From: DASQJJ01 sp035631115
GTDB taxonomy: Bacteria; Patescibacteriota; Microgenomatia; Levybacterales; UBA12049
Direction: 5' to 3'
Length of the DNA: 14,813 nucleotides
Assembly: GCA_035631115.1 (NCBI GenBank)
Contig: DASQJJ010000091.1
Location: 1-14,813 of the forward strand
Part shown: piece by piece, positions 1-6,106 of the stretch
How the letters are laid out: the number at the start of each line of letters is the position of its first letter
Numbering within the stretch: position 1 is the stretch's first letter
Position numbers and translations under genes: made by a program
The notes under the pieces: generated by a model
The model's input: the letters and a program-made list of their open reading frames with translations, nothing else
What the model was told of the DNA's origin: nothing
Database searches by the model: none

Positions 1-716
1 AAATCCCAACATTTTCTGCAGCAATTACCACATCATTTATATCCTTCTTGGGTATGATTGGTGCCTTATTTCTTCTTCCTATTTTTGCCCAAAATTTCTT
101 AGGGTATTCGGTGACCAAATCAGGATACCTTTTTATTCCAATGGCAATATGTCTTATGGCAGCAGCGCAAGGGGGAGCAAGACTTTCGCAAGTTATTCCG
201 CCACGATTTGTTATAGCAGGTGGAATGTTTTTTTCTTGCATTATGCTACTTTCCTTTATTGGTATTGATATTAAGTGGACATTTTGGGATATTACCTGGC
301 GTTTGGGCCTTTTTGCTGCAGGACTTGGTATAGGACTTGCTCCTCTTACCAGTGCAGCAACATCAACAGTACCTTTACATGAAGTTGGTGTTGCTTCTTC
401 TATTCTTGCCTTGGCCAGAAACTTATCGGGAGCATTTGGCGTTGCTATTTTTGCAACAATTTTATCCAACAGTATTACATCTCAGCTTCTTGCTTTGCAG
501 GCTCACTCAATTATTAATACCACGAATGTGTTTACTCTTCTTCAGATAAAAGGACTTATGGTGGTAAAAGCAAACGTACTCGCGTATGCAACTGTTTTTA
601 AAACAGCATCTATTTTTCTTGCAGTAGGAGGCGTTGCCGCACTTTTTATACGAGGAGATATTCATGGGAATTTCTCGCAGACAAAAAGTGGAGAAGGACA
701 TCCTATCGAGATATAA
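1..716 (+). CDS. MFS transporter, DHA2 (EmrB/QacA-like) family, C-terminal part, 5' truncated by the window edge
   Basis: The open frame runs in from base 3 without a start, so the N-terminal half lies outside the window. An internal ATG at 48 is not a convincing start because the hydrophobic protein continues before it. About 237 residues are visible, with several hydrophobic helices. The stretch GVASSILALARNLSGAFGVAIFATIL is the pattern typical of the late helices of 14-TM DHA2 drug:proton antiporters, and a last helix near FLAVGGVAALFI is followed by a short polar tail. Such proteins export drugs or amphipathic compounds across the cytoplasmic membrane; the substrate cannot be told from sequence. 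The ABC transporter genes that follow on the same strand suggest an export operon. Family assignment is fairly secure. Confidence 0.82.
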   Translation, partial: IPTFSAAITTSFISFLGMIGALFLLPIFAQNFLGYSVTKSGYLFIPMAICLMAAAQGGARLSQVIPPRFVIAGGMFFSCIMLLSFIGIDIKWTFWDITWRLGLFAAGLGIGLAPLTSAATSTVPLHEVGVASSILALARNLSGAFGVAIFATILSNSITSQLLALQAHSIINTTNVFTLLQIKGLMVVKANVLAYATVFKTASIFLAVGGVAALFIRGDIHGNFSQTKSGEGHPIEI

Positions 717-723
717 TAAAAAT

Positions 724-1551
724 ATGACAGATTCATTTGCAGTAGAAGTAAAAAATCTAACCAAAAAATTTTCTGGACCCGCCTTTGGAGGGAAAGCATT
801 TACTGCTGTTGATACTATTTCCTTTTCTGTTGCAAAAGGAGAAATTTTTGCATTCCTGGGACCTAATGGTGCAGGAAAATCAACAACAATTAAAATGCTT
901 ACCACACTTCTTACTCCCACATCTGGAGAAATTATTCTTAATGGACACAATCCAACACATGCTCAAGATGCAGTGAGAAAATCATTTGGGATTGTTTTTC
1001 AGGACCCAAGTCTTGATGATGATTTAACAGCGTACGAAAATATGCAACTGCATGCAAATTTATATTCTGTTCCAAGTAGTACCCAAAAAACGCGTATTCC
1101 AGAGCTTCTTGCATTTGTGGAATTGCTCGATAGGCAAAATGATTTTGTCAAAACATTTTCTGGTGGTATGAAGCGTCGCTTGGAAATTGCACGGGGACTA
1201 CTGCATCATCCTCATATTCTATTCTTAGACGAGCCAACCATTGGTCTGGATCCACAAACACGTAACCACATGTGGTCGTATATTCAAAATATTAATAAGA
1301 AAGAAGGAATGACAGTATTTTTTACCACTCATTATATGGAGGAAGCAGAAAAGATAGCAGAGAGAATTGCTATTATAGATCATGGAAAAATTATTGCGCA
1401 GGGAAGTCCAGCTCAATTAAAAAAAGATACAAAGACAAAAAGTCTTGAAGATGCATTTTTACAACTTACTGGGAATGTCATTAGAGATGAAGAGGTAAGT
1501 GGTAAAGATAGAATGCGTCAAATGCGCGGAATGTGGAGAGGAAGAAAATAA
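724..1551 (+). CDS. ABC transporter ATP-binding protein, DrrA/daunorubicin-resistance type
   Basis: This is the 275-residue nucleotide-binding subunit of an ABC-2 exporter. It shows Walker A GPNGAGKST (46-54), Q-loop Q93, signature FSGGMKRRLEIARG (from 145), Walker B LFLDEPTIGLD (166-176) and the switch histidine in TTHYMEEAE (H203). The last 30 residues are basic and of the kind seen in DrrA homologues. I chose ATG 724 because it places the usual AVEVKNLTKKF start of the fold at residue 6 and begins 7 nt after the MFS stop. ATG 664 is an alternative: it has GAGGAG at 652-657 with good spacing, would add 20 residues and would overlap the MFS gene by 53 bp. The partner permease begins 4 nt downstream. 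The substrate is unknown. Confidence 0.92.
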   Translation: MTDSFAVEVKNLTKKFSGPAFGGKAFTAVDTISFSVAKGEIFAFLGPNGAGKSTTIKMLTTLLTPTSGEIILNGHNPTHAQDAVRKSFGIVFQDPSLDDDLTAYENMQLHANLYSVPSSTQKTRIPELLAFVELLDRQNDFVKTFSGGMKRRLEIARGLLHHPHILFLDEPTIGLDPQTRNHMWSYIQNINKKEGMTVFFTTHYMEEAEKIAERIAIIDHGKIIAQGSPAQLKKDTKTKSLEDAFLQLTGNVIRDEEVSGKDRMRQMRGMWRGRK

Positions 1552-1555
1552 TAAT

Positions 1556-2302
1556 ATGGGAACAATATACATATTGTGGTTACGGCAGGTAAAAAAGTAT
1601 TTTCGCTCGCGGTCTCGGATAATTGGTTCTTTGGGACAGCCACTCCTATTTCTTGTTGCATTTGGATTTGGATTTGGGAATGTGTATCAAAAAGCAGGAG
1701 GAGGAAATTATATTCAATTTCTTGCACCAGGAATTATTTTAATGAGCGTCTTATTTACTGCAATTTTTTCTGGTATCGAGCTTATTTGGGATAGACAATT
1801 TGGATTTCTTAAGGAAACACTTGTTGCTCCTGTGCCACGAATTACTATTATGCTTGGTAGGACTTTAGGAGGCGCAACAGTTGCAACAATTCAGGGGATT
1901 ATTGTTTTTGTCTTAACACTTCTTGTAGGATTTCGTCCTCACAATGTATTATTGCTGCCTGTTGCTCTTGTTTTTGTTTTTCTTGTTGCCCTTCTTTTTA
2001 CCTCTCTTGGTACAGCACTTGCTTCTACTCTTGAGGATATGCAAGGGTTTCAACTTATTATGAATTTTTTAGTTATGCCAATATTTTTCTTGTCCGGTGC
2101 ACTATTCCCCTTAAAAGGATTACCAAAAATTATGGAATATATTACACGAGTTGACCCGATGACATATGGGGTTGATGGGTTGCGAAGCTTGCTTGTTGCT
2201 TTGAGTGTATTTGGCTTTTTTACCGATATTGTAGTGCTTCTCGTAGTAACAGGATTTTTCTTATTTTTAGGGAGTTATCTTTTTGAAAGAATTCAGGTGT
2301 AG
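1556..2302 (+). CDS. ABC-2 type transporter permease, DrrB-like
   Basis: This 248-residue membrane subunit pairs with the ATPase just upstream (4 nt gap). The start at 1556 gives the common N-terminus MGTIYILWLRQVKKYFRSRS; a longer in-frame start at 1499 would add a Cys-rich segment overlapping the ATPase gene and is unlikely. About six hydrophobic helices are visible (roughly 28-45, 55-75, 105-125, 130-155, 165-185, 218-243). The ABC-2 signature region DRQFGFLKETLVAPVPR lies at 79-95 and the late GALFPL...DPMTYGVDGLR segment at 181-210, both typical of DrrB/NodJ-type permeases. Known family members export antibiotics, lipids or polysaccharides; nothing here selects among these. The gene ends 3 bp from the convergent msrA stop. 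Confidence 0.9.
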   Translation: MGTIYILWLRQVKKYFRSRSRIIGSLGQPLLFLVAFGFGFGNVYQKAGGGNYIQFLAPGIILMSVLFTAIFSGIELIWDRQFGFLKETLVAPVPRITIMLGRTLGGATVATIQGIIVFVLTLLVGFRPHNVLLLPVALVFVFLVALLFTSLGTALASTLEDMQGFQLIMNFLVMPIFFLSGALFPLKGLPKIMEYITRVDPMTYGVDGLRSLLVALSVFGFFTDIVVLLVVTGFFLFLGSYLFERIQV

Positions 2303-2305
2303 ATA

Positions 2306-2875
2306 TTACTTATATTCTTCTTTTACATCATTACCATATAGACTAAGCAGTTTTTTAATTTTAGGATCTATAATAATTTGGCAATATGGAACATTTCTAT
2401 TCCTGTCATAAAAATCTTGATGGTGTTGATCTGCTGGGTAGAATGCTTCGAAAGGAACAATTTCAGTAACAATTGGATCTTTATATTTACCTGACTTTTC
2501 GATTTCTTCCTTTACCTTTTCTGCAGTCTTTTTCTGTTCACCATCGTGATAAAAAATAGCTGATCGATATTCTTCTCCTCTATCATAATCCTGTTGATTG
2601 AGCGTTGTAGGATTATGGGTTCCAAAAAAGATTTCTACTAGCTTTTCGTATGGCATAACATGAGGATCAAACATAACTTGAATTGACTCTGCATGTCCGG
2701 TTGCGCCTGTTACAACTTGAAAATAACTTGGATTTTCCCTTTTACCACCACTAAACCCAGTCATAACAGACGTAACGCCTTTGAGTCTTTTGAAAATTGC
2801 TTCGGTGCACCAAAAGCATCCACCAGCAAAAGTGGCGGTCTGAAGATTCATATCTTTCTGACTGGGAGTATTCAT
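2306..2875 (-). CDS. msrA: Peptide methionine-S-sulfoxide reductase MsrA
   Basis: MsrA reduces the S-epimer of methionine sulfoxide in proteins and free methionine using thioredoxin-type electrons. The catalytic motif GGCFWC holds the nucleophile Cys20 and Cys23. GFSGG (40-44), TGHAE (59-63), FFGTHNPTTLNQQDYDRGEEYRSAIFYH (83-110) and the C-terminal NRNVPYCQIIIDPK with Cys165, a likely resolving cysteine, are all present. The length of 189 residues is normal for the single-domain form, and no MsrB domain is fused. The start at 2875 is favoured because an extended -10 box lies 6 nt upstream; Met9 (2851) is the alternative and would still keep the catalytic core. The gene is divergent from the APC permease and convergent with the ABC operon. 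Confidence 0.96.
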   Translation of the reverse strand: MNTPSQKDMNLQTATFAGGCFWCTEAIFKRLKGVTSVMTGFSGGKRENPSYFQVVTGATGHAESIQVMFDPHVMPYEKLVEIFFGTHNPTTLNQQDYDRGEEYRSAIFYHDGEQKKTAEKVKEEIEKSGKYKDPIVTEIVPFEAFYPADQHHQDFYDRNRNVPYCQIIIDPKIKKLLSLYGNDVKEEYK

Positions 2876-2881
2876 ATATCT

Positions 2882-2910
2882 AGTATAGCAACATCTTGTT
2901 GGGGAGTAAA
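2882..2910 (-). promoter_or_regulatory. Probable msrA promoter, leaderless geometry
   Basis: On the minus strand TGCTATACT (2890-2882) is an extended -10 whose hexamer TATACT ends 6 nt before the msrA ATG at 2875. Transcription would then start at or next to the A of the ATG. A -35-like TTTACT lies at 2910-2905 with a 17-bp spacer. The -35 region abuts that of the divergent permease promoter. Confidence 0.6.
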
Positions 2911-2924
2911 TTATCTGATAAAAT
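2896..2924 (+). promoter_or_regulatory. Probable promoter of the APC permease gene
   Basis: TTGTTG (2896-2901), a 17-bp spacer and TAAAAT (2919-2924) with an upstream TG (2916-2917) form a sigma70-like extended -10 promoter. The predicted start is near 2931, leaving about 16 nt before the ATG at 2947. No Shine-Dalgarno is visible in that leader. Confidence 0.55.
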
Positions 2925-2946
2925 TATTTCTTCGTTAGTATTTTGT

Positions 2947-4698
2947 ATGGAAAAATTACCCACAAAACAGCACGTTAAGTTAAATCAGTGGTTTGCTACT
3001 GCAATTTGTGGCAACGATATTCTTAGCTCGACATTTTATGTATCTGGTATTGCCATTGCATTTGCAGGAATTTTTGCGCCACTGATCCTTCTTTTTATAG
3101 GCGTTGTACTTTTTTTCTATAAAGCCGTGTACACAGAAGTTGTTGAAGCATTGCCAACAAATGGGGGTGCATATAATTGTCTCCTCAATGCATCTTCCAA
3201 AACATTTGCATCTGTTGCCGGAACTCTTACGATTTTGTCCTACGTTGCAACAGCTGTTATTTCGGGTAAAACAGCAATTGCATACCTGCATGCTATCGTA
3301 AATGTTCCTATTATTCCTGTAACTATTGTGCTACTGCTTTTCTTTGCACTCCTGGTTATTTCGGGTATTAAGGATTCTGCAAAGGTTGCATTGGGAATTT
3401 TTGTATTCCATATTGTTGTATTAATAGCATTTGTATTATTTGGTGGTATCTATTATTTGCAGCATGGAGCAATGCATTTTATGCAAAATATAACCAGTAC
3501 AAAAGTACTTATTGCAAGTATAGGTGGATTTATTCCTGCCCTTTTCTTTGGATTCTCAACATCTCTTCTGGGTGTCTCGGGATATGAATCTTCTGCAAAC
3601 TTTGTTGAAGAGCAAGGACCTGGTGTCTTTCGCAAAACTCTTCGCAATATGCTTATTGGCGTTGCTATCTTTAATCCTCTTACTGCGCTGGTTGCATTGA
3701 ATGTACTGCCATTTGATGTCATCGTTAATTCAAAAGATTTTTTACTTGCTGATGTTGCTCAGGTTATGGGAGGAAGTGTTTTTCAATATATAGTTGTTAT
3801 CGATGCATTTTTAGTATTGGCAGGAGCAGTACTTACTGCATTTGTTGGTGTAAGTGGACTTATTTACCGTATGACAACAGATGGATGCTTTCCGAATGTT
3901 ATTTCTAAGGAAAATAGTAAAGGGTCATATCCTTATATTATTGGAGGATTTTTTCTTCTCTGTACCTCTATTCTTATTATTACCAAAGGGGACCTGCTAT
4001 CCTTAGCAGGAGTCTATACAATAGCATTCTTAAGTGTTATGAGCATGTTTGCCTTAGGTAATTTAATCATGAGAGAGACACGCTCGGATTTAAAAAGAAC
4101 CTATCATGCTCCTCTTATTTTTGTCATGCTTGCATTTGGGGCAACCGTAGCAGGTGTAATTGGAAATGTTAGAATTTCTCCACAAAATATTGAATACTTT
4201 GCTGTGTATTTTGTCCCAACAATGACTCTTGTCTTTCTTTTTCTTAAAATTGACTGGTTTTTTCAATTTTTACTTCGATTTACAAAATACCTTCGAAGTA
4301 TTGATGATTTTGTTTTAAAACATTTTGAAGATTTAACAAGTGGAAGATTTGTTGTATTTATTCATCATGTAAATAGACTCTATAAAATCTTAGACTACAT
4401 TAATACCAATGAAACAGGAAGAAATATTATTTTGGTGCATTGCAATAACGGTAATAAAGAGCAGTATGAAAAAAGCTTGGCAGATTTAAAAGAAGTGTTA
4501 CCAAGTTTGCATAAAGCCGGTGCATTTCCACACTTTAATATTAGAGTAGTCTATAAAGATATACCATTTAGCCCAGATCTTATAGATGAAGCTGCAAAAG
4601 AATTTAAAGTAAGAAAGAATAGAATTCTTATTGGATCTATTCATGAAGAACATCCATTTGATTATCAACAGTTAGGTGGAGTCCGCATCATTTTCTAA
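2947..4698 (+). CDS. APC-family (amino acid/polyamine) permease with soluble C-terminal domain
   Basis: This is a 583-residue secondary transporter of the amino acid-polyamine-organocation superfamily. TM1 carries the helix-break region NDILSSTFYVSG (23-34), and TM6-7 are followed by the family-typical ESSANFVEEQ (214-223). About 12 hydrophobic helices fill residues 12-436. Residues 440-583 are not membrane-like: after a basic linker (FTKYLRSIDDFVLKHF) there is an alternating strand/helix segment containing NIILVHCNN, KAGAFPHFNIRVVYKD and RKNRILIGSIHEEHPFDYQQLGGVRIIF. This could be a regulatory domain similar in layout to the universal-stress-like tails of other APC proteins, but I see no nucleotide-binding motif. 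The start is ATG 2947; an earlier in-frame ATG at 2896 lies inside the promoter. The substrate is unknown. Downstream lies the 315-bp gap. Confidence 0.85.
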   Translation: MEKLPTKQHVKLNQWFATAICGNDILSSTFYVSGIAIAFAGIFAPLILLFIGVVLFFYKAVYTEVVEALPTNGGAYNCLLNASSKTFASVAGTLTILSYVATAVISGKTAIAYLHAIVNVPIIPVTIVLLLFFALLVISGIKDSAKVALGIFVFHIVVLIAFVLFGGIYYLQHGAMHFMQNITSTKVLIASIGGFIPALFFGFSTSLLGVSGYESSANFVEEQGPGVFRKTLRNMLIGVAIFNPLTALVALNVLPFDVIVNSKDFLLADVAQVMGGSVFQYIVVIDAFLVLAGAVLTAFVGVSGLIYRMTTDGCFPNVISKENSKGSYPYIIGGFFLLCTSILIITKGDLLSLAGVYTIAFLSVMSMFALGNLIMRETRSDLKRTYHAPLIFVMLAFGATVAGVIGNVRISPQNIEYFAVYFVPTMTLVFLFLKIDWFFQFLLRFTKYLRSIDDFVLKHFEDLTSGRFVVFIHHVNRLYKILDYINTNETGRNIILVHCNNGNKEQYEKSLADLKEVLPSLHKAGAFPHFNIRVVYKDIPFSPDLIDEAAKEFKVRKNRILIGSIHEEHPFDYQQLGGVRIIF

Positions 4699-4726
4699 TT
4701 TGAATTCCTTAGATTCATTTTCTCGC

Positions 4727-4921
4727 TTGACCTATTTTCTCGTCTTTAGCTCATGCTATTTTTATCTCCGTACAGGAAATCTTCATCTACTATCAGGTCT
4801 AACTGGCAATATTCCGAACACATCAATTTCTAAACCATGAGTCGTCTTATGGAATTACGTGTAAAGACTTCGAAAATAGATCTTCGTAAGAAAACCTGTT
4901 TAAACTAGCGAAAATAGACAA
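4727..4921. repeat. MITE-like or structured-RNA fold-back element with terminal inverted repeats
   Basis: The left end TTGACCTATTTTCTC (4727-4741) matches the reverse complement of the right end GCGAAAATAGACAA (4908-4921) with one indel and two mismatches. Nested inside, CTATTTTC plus GTCTTTA (4732-4748) can pair with TAAAGAC plus GAAAATAG (4862-4879): 15 base pairs with a 2x3 internal loop, closing a 113-nt interior. Smaller interior stems are ACAGG/CCTGT (4772-4776 with 4895-4899), CCATGAG/CTTATGG (4835-4841 with 4846-4852, one G-U) and TTACG/CGTAA. It could be a non-autonomous mobile repeat or an untranslated RNA. No transposase is present, and I see no clear target-site duplication. Confidence 0.45.
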
Positions 4922-4940
4922 ATTCACCCATTTCGTATTT

Positions 4941-4994
4941 GAATATTGGAATTTGGGATTTGTTTAGAAATTAGGAATTAGAAATTAGAAATTT
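4941..4994. repeat. Heptanucleotide repeat block upstream of the HIT gene
   Basis: Units of 7 bp run almost without break: GAATATT, GGAATTT, GGGATTT, a 5-bp interruption, then GAAATTA, GGAATTA, GAAATTA, GAAATTT. The last four units (4967-4994) differ by single bases. The block ends just before the extended -10 of the HIT gene, and its 3' part supplies the candidate -35 TTAGAA (4978-4983). Confidence 0.75.
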
Positions 4995-5007
4995 ATCATG
5001 CTATACT
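4978..5007 (+). promoter_or_regulatory. Probable HIT gene promoter, leaderless geometry
   Basis: TGCTATACT (4999-5007) is an extended -10 identical to that of msrA, and its hexamer ends exactly 6 nt before the ATG at 5014. A weak -35 TTAGAA lies at 4978-4983 with an 18-bp spacer inside the repeat block. The expected transcript starts at or beside the start codon, with no room for a ribosome binding site. Confidence 0.6.
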
Positions 5008-5013
5008 AAGAGT

Positions 5014-5469
5014 ATGTTTTGTGCGTTTTGTGAAATTGTTTCTGGAAATTTTGATAGTGCCAAAGTGTGGGAGGATGATAATTTTTTGGCGTTTTTAGAT
5101 ATAAATCCTAATACAAAAGGAATGACTGTTGTTGTGTCAAAAAACCACCACAATGGGTCCTACATTATGGATATGGATGACAAGACGTATGCAGACTTTT
5201 TTCTTGCAGCAAAAAAAGTAAGCAAAATTTTAGAAAAAGGACTTGGTGTTGAGAGAGTTATTCTTGTCGTTGAAGGACTTATGATCAATCATCCACATAT
5301 TAAATTATATCCAGCTCATGGCTTGCAGGAGCAATTCGAAGAAATTTTGGCAGATGAGACAGTCTACTTCGAAAAATACGAAGGATATATTTCTACCCGT
5401 CTTGGTCCGAAGGTCGAATTGCCAGAGCTTAAAAAGCTAGCTGAAACAATACTAGCTAAAAATAAATAG
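5014..5469 (+). CDS. HIT family protein (zinc-type, HxHxK variant)
   Basis: This is a 151-residue histidine-triad nucleotide hydrolase or transferase, a family acting on AMP-linked substrates such as dinucleoside polyphosphates or nucleoside phosphoramidates. The N-terminal FCAFCEIVSG has a CxxC pair (Cys3, Cys6) as in zinc-binding HIT proteins. AFLDINPNTKGMTVVVSKNHH (26-46) matches the usual core strands. The triad region NHPHIKLYPAHG places His93 and His95, the likely nucleophile, in register, but Lys97 stands where the third histidine normally is. The remaining 50 residues form a C-terminal extension (EQFEEILAD...YFEKYEGYISTRLGPK). The gene starts an apparent two-gene operon with the methyltransferase, 7 nt downstream. 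The substrate is not known. Confidence 0.9.
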   Translation: MFCAFCEIVSGNFDSAKVWEDDNFLAFLDINPNTKGMTVVVSKNHHNGSYIMDMDDKTYADFFLAAKKVSKILEKGLGVERVILVVEGLMINHPHIKLYPAHGLQEQFEEILADETVYFEKYEGYISTRLGPKVELPELKKLAETILAKNK

Positions 5470-5476
5470 CTCATTC

Positions 5477-6106
5477 ATGTTTGCATTTATCTTTACAGAA
5501 CTTTTCGTCCTCCTTATTATTATTTTCCTGCTTCTCATTCTTTCGTGGGTTTGGCCACCGGATAGTCCGTGGGCACCGTGGTGGCAAATGCCCAGTGATG
5601 TCATTAAAAAAATGTGCACAATGGCAAAGATATCTTCCAAAGATGTCGTGTATGATTTGGGATGTGGTACAGGGAATGCACTTATATACGCATCCAGGAC
5701 ATACAATGCAAAAGGAGTTGGAATAGAAATAGATCCTATACGCTACAGGCTTGCGAGACTTAATGTTTGGAAAGTTCGTCATTCTGGAGCAAAACGAAGT
5801 GGAGTGATAGAATCTCAAAGATCCTATCGGGCTAAAGCCCTCCAGGATGACAGAACACAGATTACACTTCTTAGAAAAAATTTCTTTGATGTTAGTCTAG
5901 CTCCTGCAACAGTTATTTTTATCTATCTTGTTCCTGCAGCTTTAAAAAGATTAACACCAAAATTTTTACGCGAATTAAAACCTAGGACAAAATTTATTAG
6001 TTATGTATACCCAATGCCCGAGGAATTATTTAAAGGAAAATTAAAACTTATGCATCACGATACAAAAAATAAAATATTTTTATATCAATTACTTACGAAG
6101 TCTTAA
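5477..6106 (+). CDS. Class I SAM-dependent methyltransferase with N-terminal membrane anchor
   Basis: The 209-residue protein begins with one strong transmembrane helix (about 4-25) followed by a Trp/Pro-rich stretch, WVWPPDSPWAPWWQMP (24-39). The Rossmann fold follows: VVYDLGCGTGNALIYA (57-72) is SAM motif I and GVGIEIDP (80-87) supplies the acidic residue for the ribose (Glu84). Later strands are ITLLRKNFFDV (129-139) and the region from ATVIFIYLVP (144) through LKPRTKFISYVYPMP. The acceptor substrate cannot be inferred; the anchor suggests a membrane or envelope lipid or protein. Residues about 100-127 are encoded by a palindromic repeat and fall in a loop between the second and third strands, so they are probably not part of the ancestral fold. 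The 3' end overlaps the convergent FemAB gene by 18 bp. Confidence 0.85.
   Translation: MFAFIFTELFVLLIIIFLLLILSWVWPPDSPWAPWWQMPSDVIKKMCTMAKISSKDVVYDLGCGTGNALIYASRTYNAKGVGIEIDPIRYRLARLNVWKVRHSGAKRSGVIESQRSYRAKALQDDRTQITLLRKNFFDVSLAPATVIFIYLVPAALKRLTPKFLRELKPRTKFISYVYPMPEELFKGKLKLMHHDTKNKIFLYQLLTKS
5774..5856. repeat. Palindromic repeat inserted in frame in the methyltransferase gene
   Basis: Outer arms GTTC-GTCATTCTGGAG (5774-5789) and CTCCAGGATGAC-AGAAC (5840-5856) are inverted repeats with one bulge and one mismatch. An inner stem GATAGAATCT (5806-5815) / AGATCCTATC (5819-5828) has one mismatch and a 3-nt loop, and GGGCTAAAGCCC (5829-5840) is a third small hairpin. The whole 83-bp unit can fold into a cruciform. 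From memory it resembles palindromic repeats with TCATTCTG/CAGGATGA ends found in many bacterial genomes. It is read through as about 28 residues (VRHSGAKRSG...QDDRT). Confidence 0.75.

Larger units (their letters stand above)
4699..5013. other. 315-bp intergenic region: fold-back element, 7-bp repeats, promoter
   Basis: This is the only stretch over 300 bp without a gene. In order it contains a 9-bp direct repeat ATTTTCTCG (4717-4725 and 4734-4742), an element bounded by inverted repeats (4727-4921), a block of 7-bp repeats (4941-4994), and the extended -10 promoter of the HIT gene (4999-5007). No open frame of gene size crosses it on either strand. No hairpin followed by a T-run, as expected of a terminator for the permease gene, is visible. 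Confidence 0.7.

Noticed and set aside
507..950. Minus-strand open frame of 147 codons across the MFS/ABC junction.
   Set aside because: It lies antisense to two well-supported genes, its translation has no recognisable domain, and its codons mirror the sense genes.
4772..4899. Possible 5S rRNA gene, because ATTCCGAACAC and a following AAACC...ATGG resemble the 5S loop C and helix V regions and a 128-nt span is closed by ACAGG/CCTGT.
   Set aside because: Helix III cannot be formed, the GAAGT..AAG part is not conserved, the loop E sequence is missing, and the closing stem is only 5 bp. The sequence is also far too A/T-rich for a functional 5S.
4696..4931. Minus-strand pseudogene read from ATG 4931, with long phase-conserved stretches between TAG (4905-4907), TAG (4830-4832) and TAA (4746-4748).
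   Set aside because: I recognise no protein family in the translation, and stop-poor runs of 24-27 codons are not rare enough. Kept only as an alternative reading of the fold-back element.
5471..5818. Minus-strand open frames of 84 and 115 codons opposite the methyltransferase.
   Set aside because: Antisense shadows of a clear Rossmann-fold gene, with Cys/His-rich translations typical of reverse reading.
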